From Berkelbacteria bacterium GW2011_GWA2_35_9 (GTDB lineage Bacteria > Patescibacteriota > UBA1384 > GWA2-35-9), in assembly GCA_000991185.1 (NCBI GenBank), contig LBRB01000009.1:1-40799 (forward strand): a stretch of DNA of 40,799 nucleotides. The letters are read 5' to 3'. Below the pieces are notes generated by a model. That model was not told where the DNA came from. It did not search any database and worked only from the letters and a program-made list of their open reading frames with translations. Position numbers and translations under genes: made by a program. This document shows, one piece after another, positions 8,750 through 21,226 of this stretch; the first letter of the stretch is position 1; each line of letters opens with the position of its first letter.

Positions 8750-10834
8750 TTATTTTCTACGATTAGCACTTGAACGATCCTCAATTATATTTTGGGCAAT
8801 ATTTTTTGGTACTTCATTATAGTGAGCGAATTCCATTGTATAAGTGCCTCGACCTTGAGTTATCGAGCGAAGTTGGGTAGCATAACCAAACATTTCAGCC
8901 AGTGGAACATGAGCATCGATAACCTTGAGATTTGGTCGATCACTAGTGTTATCAATTTGTGCTCTTTTAGACATCAGATCACCCATCGCGTCACCAAGAA
9001 AATTATCAGGGATAATAACTTCGACTTTCATTATTGGTTCAAGTAGGACTAAATCAGCTTTTCGACAGGCTTCCTGAACTGCAATTGACGCTGCAACAGA
9101 AAAAGCCATTTCTGAGGAATCAACATCATGAAAAGATCCATCGTAAAGCGTAACTTTAGTATCAACCACCGGATAGGCAGCTAAAATACCTTTTGAAAAT
9201 GCTTCTTGCACTCCTTTATTGATAGCTGGAATATATTCTGATGGAATAGTACCACCTTTTATTTTATTAATAAATTCATAACCTTTGTCAGTATTTGTTT
9301 CCACCTCAAGCCAAACATGTCCATATTGCCCACGACCACCACTTTGACGAATGTATTTACCTTCGGCTTTAGCAGTTCCTTTAATAGTTTCTTTATAGGC
9401 AACCTGAGGTTTACCAACATTGGCTTCAACACTAAATTCTCGTTTCATACGATCAACAATAATATCTAAATGTAGCTCTCCCATACCAGCAATAATTGTT
9501 TGGTTGGTCTCTAAATCGCTAGAAACTTTAAAAGTTGGATCTTCTTGGACAAATTTTGATAAAGCAATACTCATTTTTTCTTGATCAGCCTTAGTTTTTG
9601 GTTCAATCGCCATATTGATAACAGGCTCAGGAAAAGTAATTGATTCAAAAAGAATTGATTTATTATTATCACATAAAGTATCTCCGGTAGAAGTAGATTT
9701 TAAACCAACTGCAGCTGCAATTTCACCGGCATAGACAGTATTAACATCTTCACGATGGTTAGCGTGCATTCTAACTATTCGTCCAATTCTTTCTTTTTCA
9801 TTTTTTGACGAATTTAATATATAACTATTAGCAGTCAAAACTCCTGAATACACTCTAAAAAAAGTTAGTGTCCCAACAAATGGATCGGTTGCAATTTTAA
9901 AAGCTAAGGCAGAAAATGGTTCATCAACTGACGATTTTCGAGCAATTTCTTTACTTTCGTCCTTAACATCAAAACCTTTAATTGGTTTAACTTCAGTTGG
10001 TGAAGGCAGATAATCAACAATTGCATCGAGAATAGTTTTGACTATTATTCCTCGACCGTCACCGCCCATAACTAAAAATATTTCTCCAGAAATTAATGAT
10101 TTTCTGATTGCGCTAATAAATTCTTCATTAGTTAATTCATCTCCATTAAGATATTTTTCTAACAAAACATCATCCGATTCAACAACTTTTTCAAGTAGTT
10201 GATTTCTATATTGGTTAGCTTTTTCTAGTAAATCGTTAGGAATTTCTTCCTCAACCAAATCTTTATCCATAAAATCTTTATAGGTATATGCTTTCATACT
10301 AACAACATTCACAACTCCTCGAATATCTTTTTCAAACCCGATCGGGATATGAATTGGGAAAGCATTATGAGTCAATCTTTCCTTTATTGAGTTTAAGCTT
10401 TTTTCAAAATCACCACCGGTTTGATTAATCTTATTAATAAAACAAATGCGTGGAACAGAATATTTATCGGCTTGTCTCCAAACAGTTTCTGATTGTGGTT
10501 CAACTCCCATTTTTCCATCAAAAATAACTACAGCACTGTCTAAAACTCGCAAAGATCGTTCAACTTCAACTGTAAAATCAACATGACCTGGAGTATCAAT
10601 GATATTTATTTGATGTTCTCTCCATTGGCAAGTTGTAGCCGCAGAAGTAATAGTAATACCTCTTTCTCGTTCTTGGTCCATCCAGTCCATAACCGTATTA
10701 CCTTCATGCACTTCACCAATTTTATGCGTTCTACCCGTTGTAAACAAAACACCTTCGGTAACGGTAGTTTTACCGGCATCAATATGGGCAATTATCCCAA
10801 TATTTCTGATTTTATTAATATTGTAATCAGCCAT
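8750..10834 (-). CDS. fusA: Elongation factor G
   Basis: [36 protein letters not shown]. Confidence 0.97.
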   Translation of the reverse strand: MADYNINKIRNIGIIAHIDAGKTTVTEGVLFTTGRTHKIGEVHEGNTVMDWMDQERERGITITSAATTCQWREHQINIIDTPGHVDFTVEVERSLRVLDSAVVIFDGKMGVEPQSETVWRQADKYSVPRICFINKINQTGGDFEKSLNSIKERLTHNAFPIHIPIGFEKDIRGVVNVVSMKAYTYKDFMDKDLVEEEIPNDLLEKANQYRNQLLEKVVESDDVLLEKYLNGDELTNEEFISAIRKSLISGEIFLVMGGDGRGIIVKTILDAIVDYLPSPTEVKPIKGFDVKDESKEIARKSSVDEPFSALAFKIATDPFVGTLTFFRVYSGVLTANSYILNSSKNEKERIGRIVRMHANHREDVNTVYAGEIAAAVGLKSTSTGDTLCDNNKSILFESITFPEPVINMAIEPKTKADQEKMSIALSKFVQEDPTFKVSSDLETNQTIIAGMGELHLDIIVDRMKREFSVEANVGKPQVAYKETIKGTAKAEGKYIRQSGGRGQYGHVWLEVETNTDKGYEFINKIKGGTIPSEYIPAINKGVQEAFSKGILAAYPVVDTKVTLYDGSFHDVDSSEMAFSVAASIAVQEACRKADLVLLEPIMKVEVIIPDNFLGDAMGDLMSKRAQIDNTSDRPNLKVIDAHVPLAEMFGYATQLRSITQGRGTYTMEFAHYNEVPKNIAQNIIEDRSSANRRK

Positions 10835-10903
10835 AAATTAATCTTGAAAATTATGAAATTAAAAAATTTAATGAAAATTAAAAATTGAAAATTGTAAATC
10901 AAG

Positions 10904-11377
10904 TTAGTATCTTGCAAAATGAGCGAAGGCTTTATTAGCTTCTGCGGCTTTATGCATATTTATTTTCATTTGATAAGCATTGCCAGTTTCTTTGTAAGCG
11001 GAAATCATTTCTTCAGCTAATTTTATATCAAACGGCTTGCCTTTAGCTTCGTTAGCGGAGTTGATCAACCAGCGATAGGCTAACATTTTTGCTCGGTTAG
11101 GCTTAATCTCAACTGGAACTTGATAGGTTGCACCACCAATTCGACGAGGTTTAACTTCAAGTTGGGGAGTAATTTTATTTACAACAGACGAAAATACCTC
11201 TAAACCAGTTAGATTTAGTTCTTTAGCGATAATGTCAAACGCAGAGTATACCATTTTAATGGCTAAATCTTTTTTACCGCTTTTCATTACTTTGTTAATG
11301 AATTTTGCCACATCTAACGATCCATAACGAGCGTCAGGTTTTAAAATATGTGATTTAAATTTTGATTTTCCTCTCAT
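10904..11377 (-). CDS. rpsG: 30S ribosomal protein S7
   Basis: Full-length S7; ATGA overlap with rpsL. Confidence 0.96.
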   Translation of the reverse strand: MRGKSKFKSHILKPDARYGSLDVAKFINKVMKSGKKDLAIKMVYSAFDIIAKELNLTGLEVFSSVVNKITPQLEVKPRRIGGATYQVPVEIKPNRAKMLAYRWLINSANEAKGKPFDIKLAEEMISAYKETGNAYQMKINMHKAAEANKAFAHFARY

Positions 11378-11802
11378 TCTTTGCTTTCTTTAGGTTTTTT
11401 TGCACCATACTTACTTCTGCCTTGTCGTTTATCAGCAACTCCTGCAACATCTAATTTCCCTCGAATAATATGGTATCTGACCCCAGGCAAATCTTTAACC
11501 CTCCCACCTCGAATCATTACGACTGAATGTTCTTGAATATTGTGACCTTCGCCAGGAATGTAAGCCGTAACTTCCTGTCCGCTGGTTAATCTAACACGGG
11601 CAATTTTACGAAGTGCCGAGTTTGGTTTTTTGGGTGTTGTGGTAGTAACCTTAATTGCAACCCCTCGGATAAATGGTTTTCCACTTGGTAAAACAACCGG
11701 TCGATTTTTTAAGAAATTAAAACTTCTTCTAAGTGCAGTGGTTTTAATTCGATTCGGTTTTGATTTTCTACCAAATTTAACTAATTGATTAACTGTTGGC
11801 AT
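11374..11802 (-). CDS. rpsL: 30S ribosomal protein S12
   Basis: [17 protein letters not shown]...[12 protein letters not shown]. Confidence 0.97.
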   Translation of the reverse strand: MPTVNQLVKFGRKSKPNRIKTTALRRSFNFLKNRPVVLPSGKPFIRGVAIKVTTTTPKKPNSALRKIARVRLTSGQEVTAYIPGEGHNIQEHSVVMIRGGRVKDLPGVRYHIIRGKLDVAGVADKRQGRSKYGAKKPKESKE

Positions 11803-11807
11803 ATATA

Positions 11808-14800
11808 TTATTTTTTAAATCCTGTACCAGCTGGGATTAACCTACCTATTATAACATTTTCTTTCAATCCTTCAAGGTTATCGATTTGACCTGAGCTAGC
11901 AGCTTCAATCAAAACATTGGTTGTTTCTTGGAAAGATGCAGCCGATAAGAAGCTTTTTGTTTTAAGCGAAATTCGACTAACTCCAAGAATTACCATTTCA
12001 GACACGATTGGTTTCTTTTTATTCTTAGCCAACTCAGCGTTAATATTTTCTAGTTCGATTAAATCAATTAATTGACCGGGAATCTCTTCGCTATCGCCAG
12101 GATCAAGAATTAATCTTTTTGAAAACATTTTTCGTAGAATTATTTCGATATGTTTATCATGAATATCTTGTCCTTGGACTTGATAAATTTTTTGAACCTC
12201 ATTTATGATATATTGTTGAATTGGTTCTGATCCAATCAATCTCAAACCATCCGAAAGGTTCAAATAATCGTCGGTTAATACTTGTCCTTTTTTAACTTCT
12301 TCTCCGCCCTCAACTAATAAATTAGTATTAGGATTTACGATAGCCTCAAAAACCAAATCTTCAGTTGATGAGATTGTAACAATATTCTTATCTATCTTAA
12401 TTGTACCAGATATAGTGGCTCGAATCGCTTTTTCAGTTTTATGCGTAGCGATTGATTGTTTGGCTTTAATCTCGTCGCCATCCTTAACACAAATAGAATA
12501 ATTATCAGGAATTTCAAGGCTATTTTTTTGAGGAATTCCTGAGGAAACTTGAATTGTTGTAAAGTTTTTACTTTCAATAATCTTTACTTTTCCATCAATA
12601 TGGCTAATTACTGCTGATTTTTTTGGAGGTCGAGCTTCAAACAATTCTTCAACTCGAGGCAATCCAGTCGTAACATCACCTGAACCTTGTACTCCACCGA
12701 CATGAAAAGTCTGCATGGTTAACTGAGTACCTGGTTCCCCAATCGCTTGTGCAGCGATAATACCAACTGCTTCGCCGATATTGACAATATTACCAGTTGC
12801 CAAATCTCTACCATAACAATTTTGGCAAATACCCCATTTAGTTTGGCAATAAATAGGGCTTCGAACCTCAATTGATTCAAGATTAGCATCACAAATCAAC
12901 TTAACCGCATCTTCGTTAATAATTTCATTAGCCTTAACAACTACCCTATTAGCTATTTTTATATCTTTCAAGGCAACACGACCGAGAATTTTTTTGTCAA
13001 ATGATTGCATAAAATCTTCGCCTTCGATATTGTAGACAATCATACCTTTTTTGGTTTGACAATCTTCCTCTGAAATAACCACATCTTGGGCAACATCAAC
13101 TAATCTCCTAGTTAAATATCCGGCGTCAGATGTTTTCAGGGAAGTATCTGATTTTCCTTTTCTAGCAGCATGGGAAGAAATAAAGTATTCATAAACATCC
13201 AGTCCTTCTTTGAAGGATGATTTTACTGGATGAGTAATAATTTCTCCAGCTGGATTAACTACCAAACCTTTCATTCCACCCATCTGAATAACTTGAGCAA
13301 ACGAACCACGAGCACCAGATGAAACGGTTTGAAAAATATTATTATCATGCTTATATTCGGAAATCATTGTTTTTTCAATTTGATATCGAATATTTTGCCA
13401 ACATTCGATAATTTTATATTTTTTTTCATTTTCGGTAATCAACCCAAGTGTAAATTGATTTTCAATTTCTTCAGATTCTTTTTCCCCATTTTTTATTAAT
13501 TGATGTTTACTTTCAGGAACAATAACATCTTCAATCGCAATAGTCAGTCCTGAAATTGTGGCATATTCAAAACCTATATCTTTTAAATCATCGACAAATT
13601 TTGCAGTTTTGAGTGAGCCGTAGGCTCGATAAATTTGACTAACTATTTTTTTGAGTTTTTTACTAGTTATTTCTTCATTGATAAAGTCGATTTCTTTTGG
13701 TAGCAAATTGTTAAACAATATGCGTCCTACCGTAGTATCAATTAATTGATCATTGATTCTAGTTTTAATCAATGCTTGGAGATCGATAATATCTGATTGA
13801 TAAGCAGAGATTGTATCATTCTTTGAAGAAAATGATTTATTCTCGCCCTTAGCGTTTTCCTTGATACTGGTAATATAGAAACAACCGTAAATAATATCAT
13901 AATTTGGATGAACAGTTGGTTCTCCAGACGCAGGTTTAAGTAAATTTTTTGAGGCTAAAATAATATTTTTTGCTTCATCAACCGCTTGTTTTGATAACGG
14001 AACATGAACAGCCATTTGGTCACCATCAAAGTCAGCGTTAAAAGCATAACAGACTAATGGATGAATTCGGATTGATTTTCCTTCAACTAATTTTGGTTGA
14101 AAGGCTTCAATTCCGAGACGGTGAAGGGTTGGTGCTCGGTTGAGTAAAACATAAGAAACTTTGATAATTCTTTCTAATATATCCCAAACCTCAGGGGTAT
14201 TTTGGGAGATTAATTTTGAAGCATTTTTAACATTATGTACATAACCCTCTTCAATTAATTTTGAAATTACATAAGGTTTAAACAATTCCAGCGCCATTTT
14301 CTTAGGCAATCCGCATTCATTTAGTTGTAACTCTGGTCCAACCACAATCACACTTCTACCTGAATAATCGACTCTTTTTCCTAAAAGGTTTTGTCTAAAA
14401 CGACCTTGTTTTCCTCTCAACATATCGGAAAGGGAACGGAGCTTTCTGCCCGCAGCAGTCATTTGTGGGGATTTATCTCTTCGGTTAGTATTGTCAATTA
14501 AAGCATCGACAGCTTCCTGCAACATTCTTCGTTCGTTACGAGTAATAACTTCTGGAGCACCGGATTCATTTAGTTTTTTTAGGCGATTGTTGCGATTGAT
14601 AATTCTTCGATAAAGATCGTTCAAATCACTGGCTGCAAAACGACCACCATCGAGTTGAACCATCGGTCTTAAATCTGGCGGTAGAACTGGCAGTTTGGTA
14701 AGTATTGTCCATTCGGGTTTAATACCGGCTTTTGCCATTTTTTTAATAACTCGATAGCGACGCAATTCTTTTTTGATATAGCTATAATCATGTCGATTTT

Positions 14801-15413
14801 CAGCAATAGTGGCTTCAAGTTCTTCTAAAGCTTTAGTTAGATCAATTTTTTTCAACAATTCATAAATTGCTTCGGCACCGATACCAACTCGAACAAGATT
14901 GCCATACTTTTCACTGATGATAAAATAATCTTGCTCATTAACAAGTTGCCCAACCGACAAAGAGCAAATTTCATTTTTAGTTTTTTTGTATTCAGACTCA
15001 ATTGACATTAAACTATCTCGATTTTTTGTTTGTTTGATTTGTTCATATTCTTCATCAAGTTGTTTCATTAAGTCATTTTTTACCTCTTCATTAATCTCGA
15101 GAACAACAAACGAAGCGAAGTAGACAACTTTTTCAATATCACTCATCGACATAACTTCAACTCCACACTTATCACACACTACACCCTTATAGCGGATTTT
15201 TTTATATTTTCCACAATAACACTCATAATCTTTAGTTGGACCAAAGATTTTTTCACAAAATAGACCATCCCTTTCAGGTTTTTGGGTTCGGTAATTAATC
15301 GTTTCTGGTTTCAAAATTTCACCATTTGACCATTTGTTTATATCTTCCGGGGAAGCAATTTTGACTCTTATCTTGTCAAAATCATTTAAACTGGTTAGTG
15401 TGTTGTGTGTCAT
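11808..15413 (-). CDS. rpoC: RNA polymerase beta' subunit
   Basis: [16 protein letters not shown] catalytic motif; zinc-binding [23 protein letters not shown]. Confidence 0.97.
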   Translation of the reverse strand: MTHNTLTSLNDFDKIRVKIASPEDINKWSNGEILKPETINYRTQKPERDGLFCEKIFGPTKDYECYCGKYKKIRYKGVVCDKCGVEVMSMSDIEKVVYFASFVVLEINEEVKNDLMKQLDEEYEQIKQTKNRDSLMSIESEYKKTKNEICSLSVGQLVNEQDYFIISEKYGNLVRVGIGAEAIYELLKKIDLTKALEELEATIAENRHDYSYIKKELRRYRVIKKMAKAGIKPEWTILTKLPVLPPDLRPMVQLDGGRFAASDLNDLYRRIINRNNRLKKLNESGAPEVITRNERRMLQEAVDALIDNTNRRDKSPQMTAAGRKLRSLSDMLRGKQGRFRQNLLGKRVDYSGRSVIVVGPELQLNECGLPKKMALELFKPYVISKLIEEGYVHNVKNASKLISQNTPEVWDILERIIKVSYVLLNRAPTLHRLGIEAFQPKLVEGKSIRIHPLVCYAFNADFDGDQMAVHVPLSKQAVDEAKNIILASKNLLKPASGEPTVHPNYDIIYGCFYITSIKENAKGENKSFSSKNDTISAYQSDIIDLQALIKTRINDQLIDTTVGRILFNNLLPKEIDFINEEITSKKLKKIVSQIYRAYGSLKTAKFVDDLKDIGFEYATISGLTIAIEDVIVPESKHQLIKNGEKESEEIENQFTLGLITENEKKYKIIECWQNIRYQIEKTMISEYKHDNNIFQTVSSGARGSFAQVIQMGGMKGLVVNPAGEIITHPVKSSFKEGLDVYEYFISSHAARKGKSDTSLKTSDAGYLTRRLVDVAQDVVISEEDCQTKKGMIVYNIEGEDFMQSFDKKILGRVALKDIKIANRVVVKANEIINEDAVKLICDANLESIEVRSPIYCQTKWGICQNCYGRDLATGNIVNIGEAVGIIAAQAIGEPGTQLTMQTFHVGGVQGSGDVTTGLPRVEELFEARPPKKSAVISHIDGKVKIIESKNFTTIQVSSGIPQKNSLEIPDNYSICVKDGDEIKAKQSIATHKTEKAIRATISGTIKIDKNIVTISSTEDLVFEAIVNPNTNLLVEGGEEVKKGQVLTDDYLNLSDGLRLIGSEPIQQYIINEVQKIYQVQGQDIHDKHIEIILRKMFSKRLILDPGDSEEIPGQLIDLIELENINAELAKNKKKPIVSEMVILGVSRISLKTKSFLSAASFQETTNVLIEAASSGQIDNLEGLKENVIIGRLIPAGTGFKK

Positions 15414-15451
15414 AATTTTATCTATTTTTATTGATTAAAATTATTAATAAT

Positions 15452-18400
15452 TTACTTCTCTTGCCCTTCTTCAAATTTTGGAGGATTTTTTTCTTGACCA
15501 GCAAATATTTCAGTCAATTTTTCATCAGTACTTGGCTTTTCTGCGAAGGTAGTATTTCGATTGGTTTCACTAGTATTTTTTTGATTAATAATATCAACTG
15601 CTTGATTGTTGCGGTTTAGGGTTTCAATATTCAAACCGAGTGAACGCAATTCTGAAAGTAAGACTGAAAAAGATGCGGGGATAGACGGTTTTTGAATATC
15701 TTCATTTTTTATGATGGATTCATAAGTTTTTGATCGTCCGACCATATCATCTGATTTTATTGTTAACATTTCCTGAAGAGTATGAGCAGCTCCATAGGCT
15801 TCCAATGCCCAAACTTCCATTTCACCAAATCGTTGACCCCCAAATTGAGCTTTACCACCTAACGGTTGTTGTGTAACCATAGAATATGGTCCTGTTGATC
15901 GTGCATGAATTTTATCATCAACCATATGAACCAGTTTCATCATGTAAATAATCCCAACTGTGACTTTTTTATCGAACGGTTTTCCAGTCACACCATCATA
16001 AAGTTCAATTTTACCTGATTTTGGCAAGTTAGCTTTTTCTAATTCACTTTCTATTTTTTCTAAAGCTACCCCATTAAAAACTGGCGAGGCAATTTTAATA
16101 TTTAATTTTGAAGCTGCCCAACCTAAATGAGTTTCTAAAATTTGTCCTAAGTTCATACGAGAAACAACTCCAAGCGGATTAAGTATAATATCAACCGGAG
16201 TTCCATCGGCTAGATAAGGCATATCTTCAGCCGGTAAAATTTTCGAAATAACACCTTTATTACCGTGACGACCAGCCATTTTATCACCAGCTTGTATTTT
16301 TCTAAGTTGAGCAATAGATATTTCAACCACCTGATGAACCCCTGATGGCAACTCGTCACCTTCATCTTTAGAAAATATTTTAATACCGATTACTTTTCCG
16401 AATTCACCGTGAGGTAAACGAAGAGAAGAATCCATAACATCTTTAGCTTTTTCGCCAAAAATTGCTCTAAGAAGTTTTTCTTCAGCCGTTAATTCAGATT
16501 CACCTTTTGGAGAAATTTTACCGACTAAAATATCACCGGATTTTACAATTGCGCCAATTCGAGCTATACCATCTTCATCTAGATGAGATAGGGCTTCATC
16601 TCCGACATTTGGAATATCACGTGTAATTATTTCTGGTCCGAGTTTAGTATCTCTGACTTCAATTGAATATTTCTCAATATGGATAGAAGTCAAACAATCA
16701 TCTTTAACTAATCGATCAGAGATGATAATAGCATCCTCGTAATTAGAGCCTCGGTAGGACATGAATGCGACTAACAAATTTTTTCCCAAAGCCAATTCGC
16801 CATCTTCAATTGAATTACTTTCAGCAATAATATCACCTTTTTTAACACTTTGATTGGATGAAACTTTAATAGTTTGGTTAATACAAGTTGCTTGGTTAGA
16901 ACGAATAAATTTATTAATTGTATGAGTGATTGGTTGGGTCTGTGAATCATATTTTATCGTAACTGAATTTTCATTAATTGATTTCACAATGCCATTATCT
17001 ATTGCATAAACAATTTGACCTGAATCACGAGCCGCTTCTTTTTCAATTCCGGTACCGACATAAGGTGAATCACTTTTAACCAGCGGGACTGCTTGTTTCA
17101 TCATATTTGATCCCATTAGAGCACGAGTTGCTTCATCGTTTTCAATAAACGGAATTAGATTTGAGGTTAACGATAGGAGCTGTCGAGGAGTAATGTCAAT
17201 CAATTGAATTTTGTTGGCACTCTCAATTTTTGGTCCGTCTAAAGTTCTAGAAAGAATTTTTTTACCAATAATAAAGCCTTGATCATCAACCTCGGTCGAG
17301 GCAGGAGCAATAATAAATTTTTCTTCATCATAGGCATCTAAATAGACAACCTCATTAGTTACTTTTGGTTTTGAATTGACAAGTTTAACCTTGTAAAATG
17401 GTGATTCAATAAAACCATATTGATTGACTCGGCTATAAATTGACATTTGCCCAACTAATCCAATATTTGGACCCTCAGGAGTGTGAATTGGACAAATACG
17501 ATTATAATGTGAAGGATGAACATCACGAACTTCAAATCCAGCTCTTTCCCTCGAAAGTCCGCCTGGACCAGTTGCCGCCAATCTTCTTTTATGTTCAATT
17601 TCAGATACAGGATTAACCTGATCCATAAATTGCGATAATTGCGAAGATGCAAAAAATTCTTGCAACCAATTCTTAATCTCGACTGAACCAATTCTCCAAC
17701 AGATCGAATTCTTCTATTTTTCAAATGATCAACATCGTCAGGTTTTCCATTTGGATCATTATTAAGACGAATAATTTCCTTAACCGTTTCAATCACATCA
17801 TCGATTAACAAGATGCGATTTTCAAAATCATTTTTAACATCTAAATTCAAACGACGATTAATTTTATAACGACCAACTTTTCCAAGGTTATATCTTTTTG
17901 AATCAAAAAACATCGCTTCAATAAAACTTTTTGCAGTTTCTGCATTAACAAGATCACCTGGTCGAATTCTTTTATAAACTTCAACCAAAGCCTCATCACT
18001 ATTTTTAGATGGATCTTTTAAAAGAGTAGAAGTGATATATTGATTCTCTGGATCAGTATCAACTTTTGCAAAAATGCCTTTCAATTCTTGATCGTCAAAT
18101 CCGCCAATTGCTTTTAAAAAGGTTGTTACTGGAATTTTTCTTTTTCGGTCTATTTTTACTGAAAGTATATTTTTATTAGAAGTTTCAAATTCAAGCCACG
18201 ATCCACGAGTAGGAATTATTTTTGCGCCAAAATATTTTCGATAATTAAAATCATCTGCAGTGAAGAGAACTCCGTAAGATCGAACAATTTGGTTAACAAT
18301 TACTCTCTCAATACCATTAATTATAAATGTTCCGCAAGAAGTCATTAATGGAAAATCGCCCATAAACACATCAGATTCTTTACTTTTTCCAGTTTTTTTA

Positions 18401-18672
18401 TCTGTAAGTTTAATTCTGATTTTTAATGGAGCTTTGTAAGTTAAATTCTTAGCTTTGACAGTTTCTTCATCCACCTTTGCTTCGTCGAGTTCATAATCTA
18501 AAAATTCTAAAATATAATTTTCGCCCGTAAAATCTTCGATCGGATTAATTTCATCAAATAGTTCTTTAAGTCCTTCCTCAAACAACCAATTGTAAGAATC
18601 AATTTGTGATTGTGTTAAATTTGGCAGTTCAAATTTAACGACTGCCTTTTTATCATAATAGACTCTATCCAT
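15452..18672 (-). pseudogene. rpoB: RNA polymerase beta subunit, two frames (15452-17665 and 17455-18672): frameshift plus apparent internal deletion
   Basis: N part ends in-register at [19 protein letters not shown] part resumes at [16 protein letters not shown] in another frame; ~35 canonical residues are absent. Confidence 0.9.
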
Positions 18673-18722
18673 AATAAATTAATTATTAGTTATTATTAAA
18701 CGAGTATCAAACAACAAAAACA

Positions 18723-18746
18723 AACTTCTTCCCAAAAAAAGAAGTT
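18723..18746 (-). terminator. Hairpin + T-rich tract between hisS and rpoB
   Basis: AACTTCTT...AAGAAGTT followed on minus strand by TGTTTTTGTTGTTT. Confidence 0.55.
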
Positions 18747-18866
18747 GAAGAATGCCTTCCTTCTAAAAATTATCTACCATTATTTTAATAATTTTCGTCT
18801 GAAAATATCTACTGTATCTAGATTGTACAACAACTAATTTTCGATGTCAATAGCTAAGCTGAATTG

Positions 18867-20183
18867 TTATTTTTTAATCCTCTTTTTGATTGCTTTATCA
18901 AGTTTGGAAATTTTAACTGTTTCCTGGGAACGATCGGATAAATCTCTTAAAATTACACTTTCCTCAAAGGCTTCTTTTTGTCCAATTATTAAAGCAATTT
19001 GAGCATTGCATTTATCGGCTCGTTTCAGTTGTTCTGAAAGAGAATGTTTTCCCAAACTAACTGATACTTGATATCCTTTTTTACTTAAAGAGTTAATTAA
19101 ATTAAAGCTAACCTTTTTGGCTTTGTCGCTGATTTGGATAACAACAATTTTAGCACGAGATAAAATTGGGGGATCAATATCTCTTTCTGCCAAAGCATCA
19201 ATTAATCTTTCAACGCCAATCGCCATGCCAATCGAGGGTGTGGATCGTCCGCCAAGTTGTCTGATCAATTCATCATAGTGTCCACCACCAGCTAAACTGT
19301 TCTGTCTTCGCTCATCATTTTTTAATCTAAATTCGAAAACTGTCCGGGTATAATAATCGAGTCCACGAACAAGACGAGGATTTAAATCATAATTGACACC
19401 CATTTCATCCAGATATTCTAATAGTTCTTGGAAGTGGCTACGATCTTCATCGCTAACCATGTCAATAATTTGGGGCGCACCATCGATTATTTCTTGACAT
19501 TCTTTGGCTTTACAATCTAATACACGCAAGGGGTTAGTTTTTAATCGTTCTTTACAATCTGAGCACATGATCGATTTGTAGTTTTCAAAATATTGCAACA
19601 GAGTTGTTTTAACTTTACCCCTAGATTCACGACTACCCAATGTATTTAAGTCTAAAACAATATCTTTTTTTATATTTAGTATAGAAAATAACTGAAATGC
19701 AGTTAAGATTATTAATGCATCACTATAAGCACTTTTATCACCAATCAATTCTAAATTTAATTGATTTAATTGTCTAAATCGTCCTTTTTGTGGTCTATCA
19801 TATCTAAATACCGGACCCCAACTAGCTAATTTGATTGGGTGTTCTTTAGACTGTAAACCATTTTCCAAATAAGCTCGAATAATGCCCGGTGTAAATTCAG
19901 GTCGAAGTACAAAAGTATTTTTATATTCTTTTTTATCTTCTCCATCGTATTCTATATTTGAATTCAATCTTTTAACTTCATACAATTCTTTTTTGACAAT
20001 GTCGCTTGACGATCCAGTTCCACGTATATAAATTTCACTATTTTCAAAAATTGGTGGATTAATCAAATCAAAATTTAATCGAGAAGCAATTTTTTCAAAT
20101 GTTGCGGTAATCCAACTAAAATAGAGTGCTCTTTTTCCTAAGTAATCGATAGTTCCTCGTGGTCTTTGATAATTTTTAGCCAT
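18867..20183 (-). CDS. hisS: Histidyl-tRNA synthetase
   Basis: RPRGTIDYL, motif 2 FRYDRPQKGRFRQLNQ, LVRGLDYYTRTVFE. Confidence 0.95.
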   Translation of the reverse strand: MAKNYQRPRGTIDYLGKRALYFSWITATFEKIASRLNFDLINPPIFENSEIYIRGTGSSSDIVKKELYEVKRLNSNIEYDGEDKKEYKNTFVLRPEFTPGIIRAYLENGLQSKEHPIKLASWGPVFRYDRPQKGRFRQLNQLNLELIGDKSAYSDALIILTAFQLFSILNIKKDIVLDLNTLGSRESRGKVKTTLLQYFENYKSIMCSDCKERLKTNPLRVLDCKAKECQEIIDGAPQIIDMVSDEDRSHFQELLEYLDEMGVNYDLNPRLVRGLDYYTRTVFEFRLKNDERRQNSLAGGGHYDELIRQLGGRSTPSIGMAIGVERLIDALAERDIDPPILSRAKIVVIQISDKAKKVSFNLINSLSKKGYQVSVSLGKHSLSEQLKRADKCNAQIALIIGQKEAFEESVILRDLSDRSQETVKISKLDKAIKKRIKK

Positions 20184-20243
20184 ATATTATTTCTAAACTC
20201 TAAATTCTAATATCTAAATTCTAAACCCAGTATGCATTATATT

Positions 20244-20289
20244 GTCATTCTCGCACCTGTCCGCCTTTGGCGGGAATGCGGGAATCCAG
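20244..20289. repeat. GTCATTC(T/C)CGC...GCGGGAATCCAG palindrome with nested CCTG-hairpin
   Basis: Outer ATTCTCGCA/TGCGGGAAT; inner CCTG TCCGCC ttt GGCGGGA. Confidence 0.65.
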
Positions 20290-20355
20290 TTTGGTCAATA
20301 TTACATTTAATTAAGTTTAAGTTAATTTTATCCTGAAAATTACATTATGTCAATA

Positions 20356-20405
20356 CTTAAACCGTTTTTCCGCAACCCCGGAGGTTGCGGAAAAACGGTT
20401 AGGAA
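20356..20405. repeat. RAYT-flanking palindrome, downstream copy
   Basis: AACCGTTTTTCCGCAACC ccgga GGTTGCGGAAAAACGGTT, 18-bp perfect stem. Confidence 0.9.
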
Positions 20406-20429
20406 ATAAATATTAAGACTAAGACAAGT

Positions 20430-21086
20430 TTAGCCGGTGTAGTTGTCTATTAATTGAGATTTAATTATTGACAATTCTTTTTGATAAGATACTCTATCAT
20501 CTATAAAAATTTTGTATTCTTTTTGTTTTATATTTAAAATATTTTCAAAAACACATATTGATTCATTCGTTTTTGAATTTATATACTCATAATACGAACT
20601 ATATTCCCAATCTTCAGGTTTTTTAACCAATCCAGCTGAGCTTGGATTTAGATGTATGTAACGAGTTAGATGTAAAAGTTGTTCATCAGTTTCTATATGA
20701 ATATTTTGAAATCTACTTTCCCAAAGTGGTCCTCTCCGTTTGTAAATCGTATTAAAATACTTGGAATAACTATTTTGTACTTTAGATAAAAAAATAGATA
20801 TTCCATTATTTATGTTTTGTTTTAATATTAGATGAAAATGGGTTGGCATAATACAATAAGCGACAATATCAACAAATCTAATTCCAGAATAGCTATTAAT
20901 TAGATTTAACTTAGAAGATTCTAGAAATTTTGAATAACTTAAAATATTATTTTCGTATTGATAATAACTAATTATACTAATAAAACGATAATAATTTTCA
21001 GGATGATTGAAAATTTTGAATTTAGCTATACTACGATTGAATACATGGTAGTACTCATTATTGATTAATTCATTTTTTCTAATCAT
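20430..21086 (-). CDS. REP-associated tyrosine transposase (RAYT; Y1_Tnp/IS200-like)
   Basis: EYYHVFNRS, AYCIMPTHFHLILKQ, KRRGPLWESRF, RYIHLNPSSAGLVKKPEDWEYSSY. Confidence 0.93.
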   Translation of the reverse strand: MIRKNELINNEYYHVFNRSIAKFKIFNHPENYYRFISIISYYQYENNILSYSKFLESSKLNLINSYSGIRFVDIVAYCIMPTHFHLILKQNINNGISIFLSKVQNSYSKYFNTIYKRRGPLWESRFQNIHIETDEQLLHLTRYIHLNPSSAGLVKKPEDWEYSSYYEYINSKTNESICVFENILNIKQKEYKIFIDDRVSYQKELSIIKSQLIDNYTG

Positions 21087-21103
21087 ATATTAATAATATA
21101 TAA

Positions 21104-21152
21104 CTTAAACCATTTTTCCGCAACCTCCGGGGTTGCGGAAAAATGGTTAGGA
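21104..21152. repeat. RAYT-flanking palindrome, upstream copy
   Basis: AACCATTTTTCCGCAACC tccgg GGTTGCGGAAAAATGGTT; G-C to A-T covariation versus the other copy. Confidence 0.9.
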
Positions 21153-21159
21153 TGTGGGG

Positions 21160-21213
21160 TTGACATAATTATGGTAATGATATATTCTTAAATTGAATTT
21201 ATACTTGGAAAGG
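21160..21213 (+). promoter_or_regulatory. Promoter and TACTTGGAAAGG leader box of accessory gene
   Basis: TTGACA 21160, TATATT 21181, TACTTGGAAAGG 21202-21213. Confidence 0.5.
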
Positions 21214-21226
21214 AAGGCAAAAAACT

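Larger units (their letters stand above)
20355..21152 (-). mobile_element. Candidate autonomous RAYT unit bounded by two cognate palindromes
   Basis: Palindromes at 20360-20400 and 21108-21148 with identical flanks (ACTTA...AGGA) bracket the RAYT gene. Confidence 0.75.

Noticed and set aside
12392-12577. Small ORFs overlapping rpoC, fusA, truB, S1, DHH and other core genes
   Set aside because: Alternate-frame or antisense ORFs inside well-supported genes
15452-18672. Naturally split rpoB as two functional genes
   Set aside because: Overlap tails are out-of-frame readings of the same DNA and a conserved segment is missing, so a lesion or assembly error is more likely
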